A stretch of 53,828 nucleotides of DNA from Mycobacterium sp. IS-1742 (lineage in GTDB: Bacteria; Actinomycetota; Actinomycetes; Mycobacteriales; Mycobacteriaceae), in NCBI RefSeq assembly GCF_001500125.1, contig NZ_LQIV01000024.1, positions 1-53,828 on the forward strand, read 5' to 3'. Both the position numbers and the translations under genes were made by a program. Within the stretch, counting starts at the first letter, position 1, and the number at the start of each line of letters is the position of its first letter. Below are positions 14,432 through 22,528 of this stretch, in pieces. A model generated the notes under the pieces. That model was not told where the DNA came from. It made no database searches and saw only the letters and a program-made list of their open reading frames with translations.

Positions 14432-15631
14432 GTGACACTGGGCTGCGATTCCGAGGTCGGCACGCTGCGTGTGGTCATCCTGCACCGTCCCGGCGCGGAA
14501 CTGCAGCGGTTGACCCCGCGCAACAACGACGCGCTGCTGTTCGACGGGCTGCCGTGGGTGTCGCGTGCGCAGGACGAACACGACGCGTTCGCCGACCTGC
14601 TGCGGTCGCGCGGTGTCGAGGTGCTGCTGCTGGCGGATCTGCTGGCCGAGGCGCTCACCAGCGGGGCGGCGCGGATGCACGGTATCGCCGCCGCCGTCGA
14701 TCCTCGACGATTAGGACTGCCTCTGGCGCAGGAACTCTCGGCGTACCTGCGGACGCTGGAGGCGGCGCCGCTGGCCCATGTCCTGGTCGCGGGCATGACG
14801 TTCAACGAGTTGCCGTTCGCGGCGAGCGACCTGTCGTTGGTGCGCCGGATGCACCACGGTGGCGATTTCGTCATCGACCCGCTGCCGAACCTGCTGTTCA
14901 CGCGCGACTCGTCGTTCTGGATCGGCCCTCGGGTGGCGATCACGTCGCTGGCGCTGCCCGCCCGGTCGCGGGAGACGTCGCTGACCGACCTGATCTACGC
15001 CCATCATCCGCGGTTCCTCGGCGTGCGACGGGCCTACGAATCGCGGTCGGCTCCGGTCGAAGGTGGCGACGTGCTGCTGCTGGCCCCGGGCGTCGTCGCG
15101 GTCGGGGTGGGGGAGCGGACGACGCCCGCCGGTGCGGAGGCGTTGGCGCGCAGCTTGTTCGACGACGATCTCGCACACACTGTGCTGGCCGTGCCGATCG
15201 CCCAGGAGCGGGCGCAGATGCACCTCGACACGGTGTGCACGATGGTCGACGTCGATGCCGTGGTGATGTATCCGAACGTCGTGGATTCGCTGTCGGCGTT
15301 CACGATTCGACGCAACGGCGACGGCGGGGTGCGGATCGACGACGCGGCGCCGTTCGTGAGCGCCGCCGCGGAGGCGATGGGGATCGACAGGCTGCGGGTG
15401 ATCGATACCGGGCTCGATCCGGTCACCGCCGAACGCGAGCAGTGGGACGACGGTAACAACACGCTCGCGCTCGCGCCGGGTGTGGTGGCCGCCTATGAGC
15501 GCAATATGGAAACCAATGCGAGGCTTGCGGATTCGGGTATCGAGGTGCTGCCGATCGCCGCGTCGGAGCTCGGGACGGGCCGGGGCGGGCCGCGGTGCAT
15601 GTCGTGTCCGGCGGCCCGCGACCCACTCTAG
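14432..15631 (+). CDS. arcA: Arginine deiminase ArcA
   Basis: A 399-residue enzyme that hydrolyses arginine to citrulline and ammonia. Family motifs are in order: GMTFNELP, HHGGDFVIDPLPNLLFTRD (substrate Asp and Glu/His region), VEGGDVL, HLDTVCTMVD (catalytic His) and the C-terminal GRGGPRCMSCP with the nucleophilic Cys. It corresponds to Rv1001. No arcB, arcC or antiporter lies alongside, so the energy-yielding pathway is not encoded here; arginine use, nitrogen supply or acid tolerance are alternatives. The start at GTG 14432 is supported by the -10 position. Confidence 0.95.
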   Translation: MTLGCDSEVGTLRVVILHRPGAELQRLTPRNNDALLFDGLPWVSRAQDEHDAFADLLRSRGVEVLLLADLLAEALTSGAARMHGIAAAVDPRRLGLPLAQELSAYLRTLEAAPLAHVLVAGMTFNELPFAASDLSLVRRMHHGGDFVIDPLPNLLFTRDSSFWIGPRVAITSLALPARSRETSLTDLIYAHHPRFLGVRRAYESRSAPVEGGDVLLLAPGVVAVGVGERTTPAGAEALARSLFDDDLAHTVLAVPIAQERAQMHLDTVCTMVDVDAVVMYPNVVDSLSAFTIRRNGDGGVRIDDAAPFVSAAAEAMGIDRLRVIDTGLDPVTAEREQWDDGNNTLALAPGVVAAYERNMETNARLADSGIEVLPIAASELGTGRGGPRCMSCPAARDPL

Positions 15632-15643
15632 CGCCGCTGCTCT

Positions 15644-15670
15644 TCCGCGAAACAGCATTCCTTGTCGTCA
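15644..15670 (+). repeat. Left 27-bp inverted repeat of the DUF559 cassette
   Basis: All 27 bases reappear inverted at 16608-16634. It begins TCCGCGAAAC and ends TTGTCGTCA, 13 bases after the arcA stop. Its last three bases are the complement of the TGA stop codon of the enclosed gene. Confidence 0.95.
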
Positions 15671-16537
15671 AGCCGAGCGTTTGGCAACACTGTGCGCTGT
15701 CTCGCGTTGCGCCCACGCCTCGCGCACCCGTCGCACAATGTCATAGGGGCGGTCCTCGTTGATCACCCGGACATGAAGCCAGCCGCGACGTTTCAGCATG
15801 GTCAGCCGTTTGTGGTCCCACACATAACGCGGGCGGTCGACCTGATGTTGTTTGCCGTCGTACTCCACCGCGATCTTGAGGTTCTCCCAGCCCATGTCGA
15901 GATGGGCGAAGGGGTCCCCGTAGTCGTCCAGCACCGGAATCTGCGTAGTCGGCCGCGGGAAACCGGCGTCGAGGAGCAACAACCGGAGCCACGTCTCCTT
16001 GGGGGACTGGGCACCTGCGTCCATCAGATCGAGAGCCTTCCGACACAGCCGCACACCGCGCGCGCCCTTGTACCGGTCGGCGACGGGCATCACGTGGTCT
16101 GCAGTCAGACCCGTCGCACGCGCGAGCGCGTCGAGATGTGCGACGGCCGCGCCACGCCCGAGGAATCGCCCGAGGTCGAACGCCGTGCGCTGAATCGAGG
16201 CGACCGGCAAACCGTTGATCTCGACGACTTCGTCGCAGGTGAATCGATCGTTCCGCGTGATGATTCCCTGCGGAGGGCGGTTGTTGCGCCAGATCAGCTC
16301 GATCGGGGCGTTCTCGTCGATCCACTCGGCGCCGTGCAATGCGGCTGCTGCCCTGCCGGTGATCACGCCGCGACGCTTCGACCACAGCCATGCTCCGACC
16401 GTGTTCGCGTACAGTGACGGCTCCGCAACCGCTGGTTGGTAGACATCCGGAAAAATCGCCCGATACGCCGATCGGAGTCGATACTGTGGAATTTCGCCAC
16501 GAGCCACTGCTTCGCTACCCAAGAAGACGGTTCCCAT
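15668..16537 (-). CDS. DUF559/AbiEi-like protein with PD-(D/E)xK nuclease-type C-terminus
   Basis: A 289-residue protein. Residues 1-100 resemble the winged-helix AbiEi-type antitoxin N-terminus (TGRAAAALHGAEWID). The C-terminal 110 residues look like the DUF559/Vsr-type nuclease fold: Glu181, Asp214 (AHLDMGW), then Glu225-x-Asp227-Gly-Lys229 and His231 (VEYDGKQH). Many mycobacteria carry several such genes, and their job is unproven; a toxin-antitoxin, defence or DNA-processing role is possible. No partner toxin (AbiEii) is adjacent. I start at ATG 16537 (MGTVFLGSEA); the frame is open 20 codons further. The stop codon lies in the left inverted repeat. Confidence 0.78.
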   Translation of the reverse strand: MGTVFLGSEAVARGEIPQYRLRSAYRAIFPDVYQPAVAEPSLYANTVGAWLWSKRRGVITGRAAAALHGAEWIDENAPIELIWRNNRPPQGIITRNDRFTCDEVVEINGLPVASIQRTAFDLGRFLGRGAAVAHLDALARATGLTADHVMPVADRYKGARGVRLCRKALDLMDAGAQSPKETWLRLLLLDAGFPRPTTQIPVLDDYGDPFAHLDMGWENLKIAVEYDGKQHQVDRPRYVWDHKRLTMLKRRGWLHVRVINEDRPYDIVRRVREAWAQRETAHSVAKRSA

Positions 16538-16607
16538 GGGCACAGATGATGCCCACTTCGTCCGACAGCTCGCCGAGACAGCAGCGAGGGTTGTCAAAGG
16601 GCCCGCC

Positions 16608-16634
16608 TGACGACAAGGAATGCTGTTTCGCGGA
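16608..16634 (-). repeat. Right 27-bp inverted repeat of the DUF559 cassette
   Basis: Exact reverse complement of 15644-15670. It lies 70 bases upstream of the DUF559 gene start and 17 bases before the pmt stop codon. Confidence 0.95.
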
Positions 16635-16651
16635 CGGCAGCAACGAAGTCC

Positions 16652-18193
16652 CTAGCGCCAGCTCGGCAGCCAGATCTGCATGTTCCACGTCGACTGGCTG
16701 ATCGGGATGCCCGTGAGGATCGGGAACAACCACGCGAAGTTCGTGATCACGAGCGCCACATAGCCGGCGACGACGATCAGCCCGAGCGTGCGCCGCTCGG
16801 CGTTCTGCCTCGGCGCGTGCAGGATGTCGCCGAGGATCAGCGCGATCGCCATCACCAGGAACGGCGCCATCACCGCCGCGTAGAAGAAGTACATCTGCCG
16901 GTCGATGTCGACGAACCACGGCAGGAAGCCCGCCGAATAGCCGACCAGCACAACGGCGTAGCGCCAGTCGCGCTTGACGAACGCCCGCCACACCGCCCAG
17001 CCGAGGACCGGCACCGCGATGAACCACATGGCGGGCGTACCGACCAGCATCACGGCCTTGACACACGACTGCGCGCCGCAGCCCGGCACGTCCTGGTTGT
17101 CGATCGCGTAGAGCACCGGTCGCAGCGACATCGGCCACGTCCACGGCTTCGACTCCCACGGATGGTGGTTGCCGTCGGAGTTCGTCAGCCCGGAGTGGAA
17201 TCGGTAGGCCGCGTAGGTGTAATGCCACAGCGATCGGACGGCGTCGGGCACCGGCCACGCGCTGTCCTCGCCGATGGACTGCCCGGCCTCGTGCCGGTTC
17301 ACCCCGGTCTCGGAGGCGAACCACGGCGTGTACGACGCCAGGTACACACCGAACGGGATCAACACCATCGCGTACAGCGACGGCCCGAGATCCCGCCGCA
17401 GCGCCCCTCGCCACGGCCGCGGCACCCGGTACTGCCGCCGTGCCACGATGTCGAGCACCAGCGTCAGGACACCGAAGAACGCGACGAAGTAGAGCCCCGA
17501 CCACTTCGTCGCGCACGCCAGCCCGAGCAGCACACCGGCACCGAATCGCCACCACCGCACCCCGAGCCGCGGCCCCCAGGGCGTCTCGGCGATCCGCCCC
17601 TCGAGCAGCGCGACGTGCATCCGCTCGCGGACCTGGTCGCGGTCGACCATCAGGCAGCCGAACGCCGCGACCACGAACACGGTGAGGAATCCGTCGAGCA
17701 GCGCGGTGCGCGAGGTGACGAACGTGACGCCGTCGGCGATCAGCAGCAGCCCGGCGATGCCCCCGACGGCCGTCGAACGGCTGATGCGCCGCGCGATCCG
17801 GGCCACGAGCAGGATCAGCACCACCCCGCACACCGCGCCGGAGAACCGCCAGCCCACCCCGGTGTATCCGAACAGCGCCTCGCCGATCGCGATCAACTGC
17901 TTGCCGACGGGCGGGTGCACCACCAGCCCGTAGCCGGGGTTGTCCTCGACGCCGTGGTTGTGCAGCGCCTGCCAGGCCTGCGGCGCGTAGTGCTTCTCGT
18001 CGAAGATCGGTGTGCCCGCGTCGGTGGGCGAGCCGAGATTGAGGAACCGGGTGAGCGCGGCCAGGGCCGTGATCACCGCCGTCATGGCCCAGCCCTGCAG
18101 CCGGTCGACGGGTCCGAAGTCGGCCAACGGCATCAGAGGGGCGGGGCTGATGACCGGAACCGCGCGCGGAGCGTCGGTGGCGGGGGCGGTCAC
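16652..18193 (-). CDS. pmt: Protein O-mannosyltransferase, PMT family
   Basis: A 513-residue polytopic membrane enzyme that transfers mannose from polyprenyl-phosphate-mannose to Ser/Thr of exported proteins on the outer face of the membrane. The catalytic acidic pair is seen in the first loop (TPIFDEKHY), followed by HPPVGKQLIAIGE and about ten further helices. It corresponds to Rv1002c. I start at GTG 18193, eight bases after TACGAT. ATG 18220 nine codons upstream is also possible; it would share the CATG with the divergent rsmI start. Confidence 0.93.
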   Translation of the reverse strand: MTAPATDAPRAVPVISPAPLMPLADFGPVDRLQGWAMTAVITALAALTRFLNLGSPTDAGTPIFDEKHYAPQAWQALHNHGVEDNPGYGLVVHPPVGKQLIAIGEALFGYTGVGWRFSGAVCGVVLILLVARIARRISRSTAVGGIAGLLLIADGVTFVTSRTALLDGFLTVFVVAAFGCLMVDRDQVRERMHVALLEGRIAETPWGPRLGVRWWRFGAGVLLGLACATKWSGLYFVAFFGVLTLVLDIVARRQYRVPRPWRGALRRDLGPSLYAMVLIPFGVYLASYTPWFASETGVNRHEAGQSIGEDSAWPVPDAVRSLWHYTYAAYRFHSGLTNSDGNHHPWESKPWTWPMSLRPVLYAIDNQDVPGCGAQSCVKAVMLVGTPAMWFIAVPVLGWAVWRAFVKRDWRYAVVLVGYSAGFLPWFVDIDRQMYFFYAAVMAPFLVMAIALILGDILHAPRQNAERRTLGLIVVAGYVALVITNFAWLFPILTGIPISQSTWNMQIWLPSWR

Positions 18194-18201
18194 GCCTTCA
18201 G

Positions 18202-18207
18202 ATCGTA
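18202..18207 (-). promoter_or_regulatory. -10 of pmt (leaderless), overlapping that of rsmI
   Basis: TACGAT on the minus strand, eight bases before GTG 18193. It shares bases 18206-18207 with the rsmI -10. Confidence 0.5.
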
Positions 18208-18211
18208 GGCT
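18206..18211 (+). promoter_or_regulatory. -10 of rsmI (leaderless)
   Basis: TAGGCT ends seven bases before ATG 18219 and shares its first TA with the pmt -10 on the other strand. Confidence 0.55.
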
Positions 18212-18218
18212 GTTGGTC

Positions 18219-19055
18219 ATGACCGCCGGTCGTCTGCTGCTCGGCGCCACCCCCCTCGGCCAGCCCGGCGACGCCTCGGAGCGGCTCGTGAACGCGCTCG
18301 CGCGGGCGGACGTCGTTGCCGCCGAGGACACCCGCAGGGTCCGCCAGCTCGCCCAGGCACTCGGCGTGCGGCCCGTCGGCAAGGTGCTCAGCCTCTTCGA
18401 CCAGAACGAGGCGTCACGCGTTCCATCGCTGGTGGAGGCGATCAAGTCGGGCGCGACGGTGCTGGTGGTCAGCGACGCCGGGATGCCGCTGATCAACGAC
18501 CCCGGCTACCGCCTGGTCAGCGCCTGCATCGAAGCCGGCGCGCCGGTGCACTGCCTGCCGGGCCCCTCCGCGGTGACGACGGCGCTGGCGGTCTCCGGGC
18601 TGCCCGCGGACCGGTTCTGCTTCGAGGGCTTCCCACCGCGCAAGCAGGTCGCGCGGACCGCCTGGCTGCGGGCGCTGAGCACCGAGCAGCGCACCTGTGT
18701 GTTCTTCGAATCGCCCCGCCGGCTGCCCGACACCCTGCGCGACGCCGTCGACGCGCTCGGCGGCGACCGCAGGGCGGTGGTCTGCCGGGAGCTGACGAAG
18801 ACCCACGAGGAGGTCAGGCGCGGCACGCTGGCCGAACTCGTCGACTGGGCCGCCGACGGTGTGCTGGGGGAGATCACGGTCGTCCTCGCGGGTGCGGTGC
18901 CGTCCGCCGATCTGGACACGCTCGTCGCCGACGTCAACGACCGTGTCGCGGCGGGCGCGCGCGTGAAGGATGCGTGCGCGGAGGTGATCGCCGCCAACCC
19001 CGGGGCTCCGTCGCGGCGTGAGCTCTACGACGCGGTGTTGCGCTCACGCGGCTAG
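18219..19055 (+). CDS. rsmI: 16S rRNA (cytidine1402-2'-O)-methyltransferase RsmI
   Basis: A 278-residue SAM-dependent methyltransferase of the tetrapyrrole-methylase fold. Motifs: LLLGATPLGQPGD at the N-terminus, AAEDTRRVRQL, VVSDAGMPLINDPGYRLV, CLPGPSAVTTALAVSGL and FFESPRRLPDTL. It 2'-O-methylates C1402 in the 16S rRNA decoding centre. It corresponds to Rv1003. The start is ATG 18219 with a -10 seven bases ahead; longer upstream frames cross pmt. Its stop overlaps that of the convergent pabB: the four bases CTAG at 19052-19055 give TAG on both strands. Confidence 0.95.
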   Translation: MTAGRLLLGATPLGQPGDASERLVNALARADVVAAEDTRRVRQLAQALGVRPVGKVLSLFDQNEASRVPSLVEAIKSGATVLVVSDAGMPLINDPGYRLVSACIEAGAPVHCLPGPSAVTTALAVSGLPADRFCFEGFPPRKQVARTAWLRALSTEQRTCVFFESPRRLPDTLRDAVDALGGDRRAVVCRELTKTHEEVRRGTLAELVDWAADGVLGEITVVLAGAVPSADLDTLVADVNDRVAAGARVKDACAEVIAANPGAPSRRELYDAVLRSRG

Positions 19056-20314
19056 GACCGGTCGGCGGTGACCGCCACGGCCGGGCCTTCGCGCGGCTCC
19101 GCCGAACCCGAGCCGACGATGGACGCGGCCTTGTGCAGGCACTCGTCCCATTCGCGGTCGGGATCGGAGTCGGCGGTGATGCCGCCGCCGACGCCGAGCA
19201 CCGCGGACCCGTCGGCGCCGAACTCGACGGTCCGGATCGCGACGTTCAGCTCGCACCCGGCTGCCGGTGAGGCCAGACCGATTGTGCCGCAGTAGATTCC
19301 GCGTCGATTGTGTTCCCACTTCCGCAGTAGGCTGCGCGCCCGGCCCTTCGGGGTGCCGGTGACCGACGCCGGTGGGAAGGTCGCGTCGAGCACGTCGGCC
19401 ATCGGCAGGCCGGTGTCGACCTGTGCGGTGACCGTCGAGACCAGATGCCAGACCCCGGGCGCCGGCCGGACGGTCAGCAGTTCGGGCACCGTCACGGTTC
19501 CGGTTCGGGCCACCCGGCCGAGGTCGTTGCGGACCAGGTCGACGATCATGATGTTCTCCGCCACGTCCTTGACCGAGTTCCGCAGTTCGGACGGATCCGC
19601 CCAGGACGGCAGGGTGCCCTTGATCGGGCTGGAGGTCACCGCGGTACCGCGGCGGCGCAGGAACAGCTCCGGCGACAACGACGCCACCGCGCCCCAGTCG
19701 CCCGCCAGGTAGGCGGCGCGGGCCGGGGTGGTGCGGCGCACGGTGTCGACGAAGAAGTCCAGTGGGGACCCGTGCAGGCGTCCGGTGAACTGCGTGCACA
19801 CGCAGGCCTGGTAGACCTCGCCGGCTGCGATCGCCGCGAGGCAGTCGGTCACGCCCTTGCGGTGGGCGTGGCGGTCCGGCGCCGTCCAGTCGACTCCGGC
19901 GGTCGACGGCGCCGCCGGCCGCCGCGCGGCATCCAGTGCCCATGCGGGAGCCGTTGCGTCGCAGAGGCTTTCGTACCACCAGCAGCCCTCGCGGTCGCGT
20001 CGCAGGACACAGTCCGACCAGCCGCCCGCCGCCGCGGGGATACGCGGTCCTGCGCCGTCGGCGCCCGGATCCGGATAGGACAGGTAGCCGAACCACCCGC
20101 CACCGACGGCCCGTCCGGCGCCGGGCGCCACCTCGAACACCGAGGTGGCCTCGACGGGCGCGATCACCACCGAGGGGGCGATCACGGCCGTGGCGCCGAA
20201 CCAGTCGCCGAGCAGCGCCGCGGGCAGCGGCAGGCCGAGTGCCGCTCCCGACGAGGCGACCGCGGCGAGCACCGCGGGCGCGTCGCCGAGGTCGCCGAGC
20301 CGCTCGATCCGCAC
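19052..20314 (-). CDS. pabB: Aminodeoxychorismate synthase component I PabB
   Basis: A 420-residue chorismate-binding enzyme that aminates chorismate to 4-amino-4-deoxychorismate, on the way to p-aminobenzoate and folate. The chorismate-binding half is clear: SPIKGTLPSW with the PabB-type lysine, DVAENIMIVDLVRNDLG, HLVSTV, FPPASVTGTPK and GIYCGTIG. No glutaminase domain is fused, so ammonia would come from a separate PabA/TrpG. It corresponds to Rv1005c and is a little shorter than that protein. The neighbouring ECF41 sigma gene ends 12 bases before its start on the same strand. Confidence 0.93.
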   Translation of the reverse strand: MRIERLGDLGDAPAVLAAVASSGAALGLPLPAALLGDWFGATAVIAPSVVIAPVEATSVFEVAPGAGRAVGGGWFGYLSYPDPGADGAGPRIPAAAGGWSDCVLRRDREGCWWYESLCDATAPAWALDAARRPAAPSTAGVDWTAPDRHAHRKGVTDCLAAIAAGEVYQACVCTQFTGRLHGSPLDFFVDTVRRTTPARAAYLAGDWGAVASLSPELFLRRRGTAVTSSPIKGTLPSWADPSELRNSVKDVAENIMIVDLVRNDLGRVARTGTVTVPELLTVRPAPGVWHLVSTVTAQVDTGLPMADVLDATFPPASVTGTPKGRARSLLRKWEHNRRGIYCGTIGLASPAAGCELNVAIRTVEFGADGSAVLGVGGGITADSDPDREWDECLHKAASIVGSGSAEPREGPAVAVTADRS

Positions 20315-20326
20315 CGCCTCAGCTTC

Positions 20327-21217
20327 TCAAATCGTGCGCGTGATCTCCCGCGGGACGTCCGCGCCGACCAGCTTGTCCGGGTTGCGCATCGCATAGAAGT
20401 GGCTGATCCGGCCGTCGACGACCTCGGCGATCACGATGCCCTCGAAACTGTCGCCGAGGTAGAGCTTCAACGCGGGGGCGTTGTTGTAGACGGCCGGTTC
20501 GACGCGGCCGCCTTCCCCGGCCATCCGCATCAGGCCGAGGACCAGCTTGCGGACCCGATCGGCGCCGCTCACCGGACGGCGCGCCGCGCTCCGCTTGCCC
20601 GCGCTGTCGGCGGTCCACACCACGTCGGGCGCCAGCAGCTCCATCAGGCCGTCGACGTCGCCGGTCGACGCCGCGACGAAGAACCGCATGGTGATCTCCG
20701 ACGAGGTCTTCGGATCGACCGGCTCGAAACGCTTGCGGCGCGACTGGACGTGCTCGCGGGCGCGGTGCGCCATCTGTCGCACCGCGGCCGTCGACTTGCC
20801 GACGGCCGCGGCGATCTCGTCGTGCCCGAACCCGAACACCTCGCGCAGCACGAACACGGCGCGCTCGTCGGGGGTGAGCGTCTCGAGCACCACCAGCATC
20901 GCCATCGACACCGACTCGGCGAGCACCACGTCGGCCTCGGCGTCTCTGCTGTCCACCAGCAGCGGTTCGGGTAACCACGGACCGATGTAGTCCTCCCGCC
21001 TGCGGGATTGGGCCCGCAGCGCGTTGAGGGCCTGCCGGGTGACGAGCTGGGCGAGGTAGGCCTTCGTGTCCTGCACCGTCGACAGGTCCACCTCCGCCCA
21101 GCGCAGGTAGCTCTCCTGCAGCACATCGTCGGATTCGGTTGCGCTACCGAGGATCTCGTAGGCGATCGTGAACAGCAGCGGCCGCAGCAGCGTGAACCGT
21201 TCGGCGTGGTCGTTCAC
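20327..21217 (-). CDS. ECF41-type sigma factor (SigJ-like) with fused SnoaL domain
   Basis: A 296-residue sigma factor. Sigma-2 (about 8-72) and sigma-4 (about 105-160, with the helix-turn-helix GHDEIAAAVGKSTAAVRQMAHR) are followed by a SnoaL/NTF2-like domain (about 175-290). The ECF41 landmarks are present: WLPEP (81-85) in the linker, GEGGR (234-238) and NPDKL (279-283). In this class the fused domain replaces a separate anti-sigma factor. Its GTG overlaps the stop of the oxidoreductase gene by four bases, the usual ECF41 pairing with an oxidoreductase. A matching promoter lies ahead of that gene, so the pair probably controls itself. Confidence 0.92.
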   Translation of the reverse strand: MNDHAERFTLLRPLLFTIAYEILGSATESDDVLQESYLRWAEVDLSTVQDTKAYLAQLVTRQALNALRAQSRRREDYIGPWLPEPLLVDSRDAEADVVLAESVSMAMLVVLETLTPDERAVFVLREVFGFGHDEIAAAVGKSTAAVRQMAHRAREHVQSRRKRFEPVDPKTSSEITMRFFVAASTGDVDGLMELLAPDVVWTADSAGKRSAARRPVSGADRVRKLVLGLMRMAGEGGRVEPAVYNNAPALKLYLGDSFEGIVIAEVVDGRISHFYAMRNPDKLVGADVPREITRTI

Positions 21218-22425
21218 GGCACCGGCACTTCTGGGCCGCTCATGGCGAGCCGTCGCTCGCGGTTGCCGCCCTTGAGCCAGAAGTAGCTGCCCGGTTTGCG
21301 CGCCTCGCGGGACAGGAACGAGACCGTGCCCTTGCAGACGGTCTCCTTGACGGAGGCGGCGACCCGCCCACCGATGTGCAGCGGCATCACCCGGTCGTCG
21401 AGGTGCGCGAGCTGGATGAGCCCGGCCTTGCGCCCCAGGCTGATGCACTGGCCGGTGAACGCCTGGTTCAGCACCTTGGGCTCGGCGCCGGCGATGCGGC
21501 TCAGCACGGTGTTGGCGGCCTGTGCGCCCAGCGGGATGGCGGCCTGGCAGCTCATGCGCAGCGGGAGGTTCGACGGTGCCGACGCATCGCCCGCCGCGAC
21601 GATGCGGTCGTCGTCGACGCTGGTGAGGGTCTCGTCGGTGAGCAGCCGGCCGATGCGGTCGGTGGCCAGGCCGCTGCGCGCGGCGAGGTCGGGCACTCCG
21701 AAACCCGCCGTCCAGACGGTGACCGCGCCGGGCAGCCGGCGGCCGTCGGAGAGCGTCACCGCATCGTGGTGCACCTCGGTGACCACGGCACCCGGCCCGT
21801 CGAGCACGGTCACGCCGAGCTTGGCGAACCGCCTGTCGGCCGTCCGCCGTCCCGCGGTGCTCAGGTAGGGGCCCAGGACGCTGCCGCACACCAGGGTGAC
21901 CCGACGGCCCTGCTCGGCGAGTTCGGCGGCCATCTCCATCCCCGTCGGCCCCGCGCCCACCACGACGATCGGCGCGTCGGGTGCGGCGCCGGCGACGGCG
22001 GCGCGCAGCGGTTCGCCGTGTTCGTATTCGGAGATCGGGTGGGCGGATTCGGCGGCCCCTGGCACCTCGAGCGCGGCGCCGGTGCTGCCGACCGCGTAGA
22101 TCAGGTAGTCGTAGTCGACCGTGCCCCCGGACGCGAGGTCCACCCGACGGGCCGCCGCGTCGATCCGGTGCGCCGAGTCGACGACGAGTTCGATGCCCTC
22201 GCCGAGCACGGAGCCGAAGTCGACGACCGCGTCATCGGATCCGGTCACCAACTGGTGCAAGCGGATCCGCTCGACGAACTGCGGTCGCGGGTTGATGAGC
22301 GTGACGGCGACATCGCCGTCGAGGCGCAGATGGTTGGCGGCCATCACACCGGCATAACCACCGCCGACAACGACGACGTGGGTTTTCTGTCCTCCTCGCG
22401 TGCGGTGGGTCCTGGCTTCGGTCAT
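21214..22425 (-). CDS. NDH-like FAD-dependent NAD(P)H oxidoreductase
   Basis: A 403-residue flavoprotein. The FAD-binding loop VVVVGGGYAGVMAANHL is near residue 20, the NAD(P)H loop VVVGAGPTGMEMAAEL near 150, and the second FAD motif around VAAGDASAP near 275. It resembles NDH-2 and small quinone reductases but lacks an obvious C-terminal membrane-binding helix. The substrate is unknown; it is the probable target gene of the ECF41 sigma factor translated right after it. I start at ATG 22425, with GGAGGA about nine bases upstream; a frame ten codons longer exists. Confidence 0.87.
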   Translation of the reverse strand: MTEARTHRTRGGQKTHVVVVGGGYAGVMAANHLRLDGDVAVTLINPRPQFVERIRLHQLVTGSDDAVVDFGSVLGEGIELVVDSAHRIDAAARRVDLASGGTVDYDYLIYAVGSTGAALEVPGAAESAHPISEYEHGEPLRAAVAGAAPDAPIVVVGAGPTGMEMAAELAEQGRRVTLVCGSVLGPYLSTAGRRTADRRFAKLGVTVLDGPGAVVTEVHHDAVTLSDGRRLPGAVTVWTAGFGVPDLAARSGLATDRIGRLLTDETLTSVDDDRIVAAGDASAPSNLPLRMSCQAAIPLGAQAANTVLSRIAGAEPKVLNQAFTGQCISLGRKAGLIQLAHLDDRVMPLHIGGRVAASVKETVCKGTVSFLSREARKPGSYFWLKGGNRERRLAMSGPEVPVP

Positions 22426-22472
22426 TCTCTGTCTCCTCCGGTCATCCGGCTCCATCGCCGGTCTGTCCTCGA

Positions 22473-22499
22473 GACACCGCGACGCGTAGGAGTGTGACA
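22473..22499 (-). promoter_or_regulatory. Candidate ECF41-dependent promoter
   Basis: On the minus strand TGTCACA (22493-22499), a 16-base spacer, then TGTC (22473-22476). The described ECF41 consensus is TGTCACA with CGTC at -10, so the -35 is exact and the -10 differs by one base. It lies about 50 bases upstream of the oxidoreductase start. Confidence 0.6.
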
Positions 22500-22528
22500 G
22501 TTCGGACGCCGAATGTGAGCCAGGTCAC

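Larger units (their letters stand above)
15644..16634. mobile_element. Possible DUF559 gene cassette bounded by perfect inverted repeats
   Basis: A 991-base unit: one gene with exact 27-bp inverted repeats at its ends, dropped between the convergent arcA and pmt genes. There is no transposase and I see no target-site duplication; just outside both ends only a short GCTGC match continues the symmetry. Mobility is an inference from the structure. It could instead be a unit moved by homologous recombination or by another element's transposase. Confidence 0.4.
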
